Positions 15,530-19,619 of a stretch of DNA of 19,619 nt are shown here, piece after piece. Every line of letters begins with the position of its first letter. Positions within the stretch are counted from its first letter, which is position 1. The notes under the pieces are model-generated. The model had not been told where the DNA came from, made no database searches, and saw nothing but the letters and a program-made list of their open reading frames with translations. The DNA is taken from the NCBI GenBank assembly GCA_946886275.1, contig CAMPIH010000028.1:1-19619 (forward strand), given 5' to 3'. A program made the translations under genes and the position numbers. This stretch comes from an uncultured Sphingosinicella sp. (GTDB lineage Bacteria; Pseudomonadota; Alphaproteobacteria; Sphingomonadales; Sphingomonadaceae).

Positions 15530-16528
15530 TCAGGCGGTGAGCACGATCTTGCCGACATGCTCTCCCGATTCCATCAGCGCGTGGGCGCGGGCGGCATCGG
15601 CAAGAGAGAAGGTGGCGTGGATCAGCGGTTTCAGCTGCCCCTGTTCAACGAGCGGCCAGACCGACTTCGCCAGATCGTCGGCGATCATCGCCTTATAGTC
15701 GACCGGCCTCGGCCGCAGCGTCGAGCCGGTCAGCATCAGCCGCCTCTGCATCATCTTGCCGAGATTGAGCTCGGCGACGGCGCCGCCCTGGACGGCGATC
15801 GAGACGTGGCGGCCTTCCTCGGCAAGGCAATCGAGGTTCCGGGGGAGATAGTCGCCGCCGACCATATCGAGCACGATGTCGACCCCGCGCCCTTTTGTCG
15901 CTTTCTTCACCTCGGCGACGAAGTCCTGGTCGCGATAATTGATGGCGAGCTCGGCGCCGAGGGCTTCCGCGCGCCGGCATTTCTCGTCGCTTCCGCAGGT
16001 GACGATGATCTCGAGGCCGAACAGCCGGCCGAGCGCGATCGCCATCGTGCCGATGCCGCTGGTGCCGCCATGGACGAGGGCGGTTTCGCCGTCGCGCGCA
16101 TAAGCGCGGTGGAACAGGTTGGTCCACACGGTGAAGAGAGTCTCGGGCATCGCCGCCGCTTCGACCATCGAAATCGCCTCCGGCACCGGCAGGCAGAGGT
16201 CCGCATGGGCGACGGCATATTCGGCATAGCCGCCGCCGGCGACGAGAGCGCAGACGGCCTGGCCGTGAAGTTCGCGGGCGACGCCCTCGCCGGTGGCGAC
16301 GATCGTGCCGGCAATCTCGAGCCCGGGAATATTCGGCGCTCCCGGCGGTGGCGGGTAAAGGCCTCGGCGCTGAAGCAGATCGGGGCGGTTCACCCCCGCT
16401 GCCGCCACCCTGATCAGGACATGGTTCGGGCCCGGCTCGGGCACCGGCCGGCGCACCGGCACGAGCACCTCCGGCCCGCCGGTAGTGGCCGGATCGATCG
16501 CCAGCATCTCCTGCGGGATCGCTCCCAT
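15530..16528 (-). CDS. NAD(P)H:quinone oxidoreductase, PIG3 type
   Basis: The 332-residue medium-chain reductase contains the PIG3-family motif AAGVNRPDLLQRRGLYPPPPG (around 43-63) and the Rossmann loop VHGGTSGIG (152-160). It also has the TCGSDEKCRRAEALGAELAINY element typical of NADPH-dependent quinone reductases, and it has no zinc ligands. It reduces quinones one electron or two electrons at a time, depending on the family member, in the cytosol. The start at 16528 is supported by a GGGGGGCG run a few bases upstream; codons further upstream run into the divergent gene. It is the first gene of a minus-strand block and has its own divergent promoter region. Confidence 0.9.
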   Translation of the reverse strand: MGAIPQEMLAIDPATTGGPEVLVPVRRPVPEPGPNHVLIRVAAAGVNRPDLLQRRGLYPPPPGAPNIPGLEIAGTIVATGEGVARELHGQAVCALVAGGGYAEYAVAHADLCLPVPEAISMVEAAAMPETLFTVWTNLFHRAYARDGETALVHGGTSGIGTMAIALGRLFGLEIIVTCGSDEKCRRAEALGAELAINYRDQDFVAEVKKATKGRGVDIVLDMVGGDYLPRNLDCLAEEGRHVSIAVQGGAVAELNLGKMMQRRLMLTGSTLRPRPVDYKAMIADDLAKSVWPLVEQGQLKPLIHATFSLADAARAHALMESGEHVGKIVLTA

Positions 16529-16553
16529 CGCACGCCCCCCAAAGCCCCTCGCT

Positions 16554-16584
16554 ATTCTATTGACTCGGCGACGACCCGGGTCAA
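16554..16584 (-). promoter_or_regulatory. Divergent promoter region with 9-bp inverted repeat
   Basis: TTGACTCGG (16560-16568) and CCGGGTCAA (16576-16584) form an inverted repeat with one mismatch and a 7-nt spacer. Read on the minus strand, TTGACC (16584-16579) and TAGAAT (16559-16554) make a sigma-70-like pair with a 19-bp spacer, about 25 bp upstream of the quinone oxidoreductase start. The repeat lies between this gene and the divergent paralogue gene at 16635 and could also be an operator. Confidence 0.35.
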
Positions 16585-16634
16585 CTTTGCGGTCGCTCGG
16601 CCGCGCTTTCGGAGGTCGATGAAAGGGGGATCCA

Positions 16635-17081
16635 ATGCGCAGGATCGTCGTGGCCGCGACCGTCGCCGCCCAACTCGCCGCGGCGCCCGCCGCCGCCGCC
16701 GCGGACCTGGTCGATGATCGCAACATCGTTGCCCAGCAGGCGGGTTCCTTCTCCGGAGCACGGATCCGGATCGCCCTCGGCGGAGGCGAGCGCGAGGGCC
16801 AGGTCCGGGCCGGCCTGGTGATGGCGCCGACCCTGAGAAGCGAGGCCGCCGACCGACGCGGCTCACTTCGCTTCGGTGAAGGGATCGAGCTTGGCTTCGC
16901 TCAGGACCGGCCTTTTGCCTTGTCGATCGCGGGACGGCCGCTCACCGGCGAGCAGGCGCGGCGGACGTCCGGCCCCCGCGCCGGCGTCTCCACCCTCGCC
17001 TGGGTGGCGATCGGTACCGGGATCGTCCTCGTCGCCGGCACGCTTCTATTCATCGATGCGATGAACGACGCCTCGGAATAG
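16635..17081 (+). CDS. Small exported protein of unknown family, copy 3 of 3
   Basis: This 148-residue protein has the same layout as the two tandem copies at 13429 and 13914: signal peptide (MRRIVVAATVAAQLAAAPAA, then ADL), GARIRIALGGGE, RAGLVMAPTLRSE, SLRFGEGIELG, ALSIAGRPL and GVSTLAWVAIGTG running into a transmembrane segment, with an acidic end (DASE). It is more divergent: GEVRTRFGEG is replaced by GSLRFGEG and the C-terminal C-x5-C pair is absent. AGGGGGA lies about 5 nt before the ATG. It is divergent from the quinone oxidoreductase. Function unknown. Confidence 0.8.
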   Translation: MRRIVVAATVAAQLAAAPAAAAADLVDDRNIVAQQAGSFSGARIRIALGGGEREGQVRAGLVMAPTLRSEAADRRGSLRFGEGIELGFAQDRPFALSIAGRPLTGEQARRTSGPRAGVSTLAWVAIGTGIVLVAGTLLFIDAMNDASE

Positions 17082-17091
17082 AAGGCTCTGG

Positions 17092-17120
17092 TTGACAAGC
17101 CGCGGCCCCGGGCGGATTCT
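17092..17120 (+). promoter_or_regulatory. Promoter for a probably leaderless mRNA of the DUF1192 gene
   Basis: A perfect TTGACA (17092-17097), a 17-bp spacer and GATTCT (17115-17120) lie so close to the ATG at 17127 that transcription would begin at or next to the start codon. No Shine-Dalgarno precedes the ATG. The -10 box is weak (3 of 6), so the call rests on the -35 box and spacing. Confidence 0.5.
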
Positions 17121-17126
17121 CGGCCC

Positions 17127-17324
17127 ATGGACCTGGACGAGCTGTTCCCCGACAAGCCGGACGACCCGATCGTGCTTCTCGGCAAGCAGGACCTCGACCC
17201 GCTCTCGGTCGAGGAGCTCGAAGCGCGCATCGCTCTGCTCGAAGAGGAGATCGCCCGGGTCAAGGCGAAGCTGGAATTCGCGGTTCACTTTCGGTCAACC
17301 GCCGACGAGCTATTCCGAAAGTGA
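17127..17324 (+). CDS. DUF1192 family small protein
   Basis: The 65-residue protein has the DUF1192 pattern: an acidic N-terminus (MDLDELFPDKP), then DLDPLSVEELEARIALLEEE leading into a heptad-rich amphipathic helix and a short end (HFRSTADELFRK). It is small, acidic and probably cytosolic; function unknown, common in alphaproteobacteria. No Shine-Dalgarno is visible, in keeping with a leaderless mRNA. An inverted repeat covers its last codons and stop. Confidence 0.85.
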   Translation: MDLDELFPDKPDDPIVLLGKQDLDPLSVEELEARIALLEEEIARVKAKLEFAVHFRSTADELFRK

Positions 17325-17325
17325 A
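17284..17325. repeat. Perfect 11-bp inverted repeat over the end of the DUF1192 gene
   Basis: TTCACTTTCGG (17284-17294) and CCGAAAGTGAA (17315-17325) are exact reverse complements around a 20-nt loop and include the stop codon. It may act as a 3'-end hairpin separating DUF1192 from clpA. No T-run follows. Confidence 0.4.
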
Positions 17326-17419
17326 AGAGCGGGAACTTCGGCGCCCCGTGCCGTTTTCCCCAGATGTTTCGGTCCTGCGCTTGATCGGGGCAAAGGCACG
17401 AACGACATACAGGGTGATG

Positions 17420-17443
17420 GGCCCGTGACATCTCGCGCGGGCC
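17420..17443 (+). promoter_or_regulatory. Leader hairpin next to the clpA ribosome site
   Basis: GGCCCG (17420-17425) pairs perfectly with CGGGCC (17438-17443), with one inner wobble and one G-C pair. It ends 3 nt before the TAGGAG ribosome site of clpA. If it folds in the mRNA it could limit access to the ribosome site; no regulation is proven. Confidence 0.3.
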
Positions 17444-17457
17444 GGTAGGAGTAAAAG

Positions 17458-19619
17458 ATGCCGTCCTTTGCCCGCGAGCTGGAACAGACGCTCCACAACG
17501 CCCTCGCCGAAGCGAGCGGCCGCAGGCACGAATATGCCACCCTCGAACATCTCCTCCTCGCCTTGATCGAGGACGTCCATGCCGGGCGCGTGATGGAAGC
17601 GTGCGGAGTGAATACCGGCGAGCTTCGCGACGCCGTTCGGCACTATCTCGACAACGAGCTCGAGACCCTGAAGGTCGAGGCGGAAACCGATCCCTCTCCC
17701 ACCAGCGGCTTCCAGCGGGTCGTCCAGCGCGCCATCCTTCACGTCCAGTCGTCCGGCCGCGACGAGGTGACCGGCGCCAACGTTCTCGTCGCTCTCTTCT
17801 CCGAGCGCGAGAGCTATGCGGTCTACTTCCTTCAGCAGCAGGACATGAGCCGCCTGGATGCGGTCACCTATATCAGCCACGGCGTCGGCAAGGGCGAAGC
17901 CAGCATCCCTGCCCCCGAGGTCAAGGGCGCCGAGGAAGCGAAGCCCGAGGAAGGCAAGAAGAAGCCGGAATCGGCGCTCAAGCAGTTCACCGTCAATTTG
18001 AACGAAAAGGCCGAGGAAGGCCGGGTCGATCCGCTGATCGGGCGCGGACCCGAGGTCGACCGGACCGTCCAGATCCTCTGCCGCCGCTCGAAGAACAACC
18101 CGCTCTATGTCGGCGATCCGGGGGTCGGCAAGACCGCCATCGCCGAGGGCCTGGCGCGCAAGATCGTCGAGGGCGACGTTCCCGACGTGCTGAGGCCGGC
18201 GGTGATCTATTCGCTCGACATGGGCGCCTTGCTCGCCGGGACGCGCTATCGCGGCGATTTCGAGGAGCGGCTGAAGGCGGTCGTCAACGAGCTCGAGAAG
18301 CTTCCCGACGCGATCCTGTTCATCGACGAGATCCATACCGTGATCGGCGCCGGCGCGACATCAGGCGGGGCGATGGACGCGTCGAACCTGCTGAAGCCGG
18401 CGCTCTCGAACGGCGCGATCCGATGCATCGGATCGACGACCTACAAGGAGTTCCGGAACCATTTCGAGAAGGATCGGGCGCTTCTTCGCCGGTTCCAGAA
18501 GATCGACGTCAACGAGCCGACGATCGAGGATACGGTGAAGATCCTCGCCGGCCTTCGGACCGCGTTCGAGGAGCATCACGGCGTCAAGTACACGCCGGAT
18601 GCGATCAAGTCGGCGGTCGAGCTGTCGGCGCGCTACATCAACGACCGCAAGCTGCCGGACAAGGCGATCGACGTGATCGACGAGGTCGGCGCGATGCAGA
18701 TGCTGGTGCCGCCGACGCGCCGCAAGAAGACGATCACCGTCAAGGAGATCGAAGCGGTGATCTCGACCATCGCCCGGATCCCGGCGAAGAGCGTGTCGAG
18801 CGACGACAAGAAGGCGCTCGAGCATCTCGATCGCGATCTCAAGCGGGTCGTGTTCGGCCAGGACGAGGCGATCGACCGGCTCTCCTCGGCGATCAAGCTC
18901 AGCCGCGCCGGGCTTCGCGATCCCGACAAGCCGATCGGCTCCTATCTGTTCAGCGGCCCGACCGGAGTCGGCAAGACCGAGGTCGCGCGCCAGCTCGCCT
19001 CGATCATGGGAATCCCGCTGCAGCGCTTCGACATGTCGGAATATATGGAGCGTCACAGCGTCAGCCGTCTGATCGGCGCGCCTCCGGGCTATGTCGGCTA
19101 CGACCAGGGCGGCCTCCTGACCGACGCGGTCGACCAGCATCCGCACAGCGTGCTCCTGCTCGACGAGATCGAGAAGGCGCATCCGGACCTGTTCAACATC
19201 CTTCTCCAGGTGATGGACAACGGCAAGCTCACCGATCACCACGGCAAGACGGTGGATTTCAGGAACGTCATCCTGATCATGACCACCAATGCCGGCGCCG
19301 CCGACATGGCGAGCGAAGGGATCGGCTTCGGCAACATCTCGCGCGAGGATGCTTCGGACGAGGCGGTGAAGCGGATGTTCACCCCGGAATTCCGCAACCG
19401 CCTCGATGCGATCGTGCCGTTCGGCTATCTGCCGACCGACGTCGTCGCCCGGGTGGTCGACAAGTTCATCCTTCAGCTCGAGCTTCAGCTGGCGGAGCGC
19501 AACGTCCATATCGAGCTCGACGAGGAAGCCCGCAAATGGCTCACCGAGCGCGGCTATGACAAGCTCTACGGCGCCCGTCCGATGGGCCGGCTCGTCCAGG
19601 AGAAGATCAAGCAGCCGCT
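17458..19619 (+). CDS. clpA: ATP-dependent Clp protease ATP-binding subunit ClpA (3' end outside window)
   Basis: The frame is open from the ATG at 17458 (AGGAG 7 nt upstream) to the right edge, 720 codons without a stop; about 40-60 residues seem to be missing. It has the ClpA layout. The N-domain with Clp_N repeats (1 to about 140; YATLEHLLLALIED) is followed by a charged linker rich in Lys, Glu and Pro. D1 has Walker A GDPGVGKT (219-226) and ILFIDEIHTVIG; there is no ClpB-type middle coiled coil. D2 has Walker A GPTGVGKT (500-507), VLLLDEIEKAH (565-575), and the ClpP-docking tripeptide as IGF (622-624) instead of IGL. ClpA hexamers unfold N-degron and SsrA-tagged proteins and feed them to ClpP. 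The clpS gene often found next to clpA is absent upstream; the DUF1192 gene sits there. Confidence 0.95.
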   Translation, partial: MPSFARELEQTLHNALAEASGRRHEYATLEHLLLALIEDVHAGRVMEACGVNTGELRDAVRHYLDNELETLKVEAETDPSPTSGFQRVVQRAILHVQSSGRDEVTGANVLVALFSERESYAVYFLQQQDMSRLDAVTYISHGVGKGEASIPAPEVKGAEEAKPEEGKKKPESALKQFTVNLNEKAEEGRVDPLIGRGPEVDRTVQILCRRSKNNPLYVGDPGVGKTAIAEGLARKIVEGDVPDVLRPAVIYSLDMGALLAGTRYRGDFEERLKAVVNELEKLPDAILFIDEIHTVIGAGATSGGAMDASNLLKPALSNGAIRCIGSTTYKEFRNHFEKDRALLRRFQKIDVNEPTIEDTVKILAGLRTAFEEHHGVKYTPDAIKSAVELSARYINDRKLPDKAIDVIDEVGAMQMLVPPTRRKKTITVKEIEAVISTIARIPAKSVSSDDKKALEHLDRDLKRVVFGQDEAIDRLSSAIKLSRAGLRDPDKPIGSYLFSGPTGVGKTEVARQLASIMGIPLQRFDMSEYMERHSVSRLIGAPPGYVGYDQGGLLTDAVDQHPHSVLLLDEIEKAHPDLFNILLQVMDNGKLTDHHGKTVDFRNVILIMTTNAGAADMASEGIGFGNISREDASDEAVKRMFTPEFRNRLDAIVPFGYLPTDVVARVVDKFILQLELQLAERNVHIELDEEARKWLTERGYDKLYGARPMGRLVQEKIKQP

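Noticed and set aside
14900..16717. Long plus-strand open frame across the GST, TM-protein and quinone reductase genes
   Set aside because: Three recognisable minus-strand genes with coupled starts occupy this stretch; the plus frame has no domain and crosses their borders.
17336..17365. Possible heat-shock (sigma-32-like) promoter before clpA, CTTCGGC-N15-CCCCAGAT
   Set aside because: Only the -10-like part fits; the -35 part matches in three bases, so it is not supportable without start-site data.
17601..19559. Long open frame in another plus-strand frame inside clpA
   Set aside because: Arg-rich shifted-frame product; the clpA frame carries all Walker and ClpP-docking motifs.
1..19619. 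tRNA/rRNA genes, CRISPR arrays, insertion sequences, att sites, phage genes
   Set aside because: None was recognised on reading both strands; no short regularly spaced direct repeats and no transposase or integrase motifs.

Overview
The window is GC-rich, densely coding DNA with short intergenic gaps and several 4-base start/stop overlaps. The mix of genes (small DUF1192 and DUF4893 proteins, a ClpA of alphaproteobacterial style, many small secreted proteins of unknown function) suggests an alphaproteobacterium, most likely a sphingomonad. This placement is inference from gene style; no database search was possible. I see no tRNA, rRNA, CRISPR array, insertion sequence or prophage gene.

Layout. 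(1) 1-2094: the N-terminal part of a LysR-type regulator (minus strand, cut by the window edge) lies back to back with a zeta-crystallin-type quinone oxidoreductase and an F420-reductase-like NAD(P)-binding protein. (2) 2242-5615: a DUF4893 lipoprotein, a small zinc-ribbon protein, a secreted class A beta-lactamase-like serine hydrolase that lacks the general-base glutamate, and a convergent secreted protein of unknown function. (3) 5751-13368: a seven-gene, one-direction operon encoding a two-domain flavoprotein of the 2-aminobenzoyl-CoA monooxygenase/reductase (salicylyl-CoA 5-hydroxylase/oxidoreductase) type, an SDR, a MarR regulator, a divergent crotonase, an acyl-CoA dehydrogenase, a RidA-fold protein and a benzoate/2-aminobenzoate-CoA ligase. 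(4) 13429-17081: three paralogous small proteins of an unknown family (two in tandem, one apart), separated by a three-gene minus-strand block (PIG3-type quinone oxidoreductase, a two-TM protein, a glutathione S-transferase-like protein). (5) 17127-19619: a DUF1192 protein, probably made from a leaderless mRNA, then clpA, which runs off the right edge.

How the genes work together. The operon in region 3 fits the aerobic CoA-dependent anthranilate (abm-type) pathway known from Azoarcus evansii. The ligase would make 2-aminobenzoyl-CoA, the fused flavoprotein would hydroxylate and reduce the ring to a non-aromatic enamine/ketone CoA ester, and the crotonase, SDR, acyl-CoA dehydrogenase and RidA-fold protein would carry out the later, less well understood ring-opening and beta-oxidation-like steps. 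The MarR protein encoded inside the operon probably controls it; a 15-bp palindrome overlaps the best candidate promoter.

The items most worth a second look are the operon's crotonase and RidA-fold proteins, which both lack the canonical catalytic residues of their families, the three-copy unknown family, the beta-lactamase-like protein without its Glu166 equivalent, and the U-tract-less hairpins at gene ends, one of them shared by two convergent genes.
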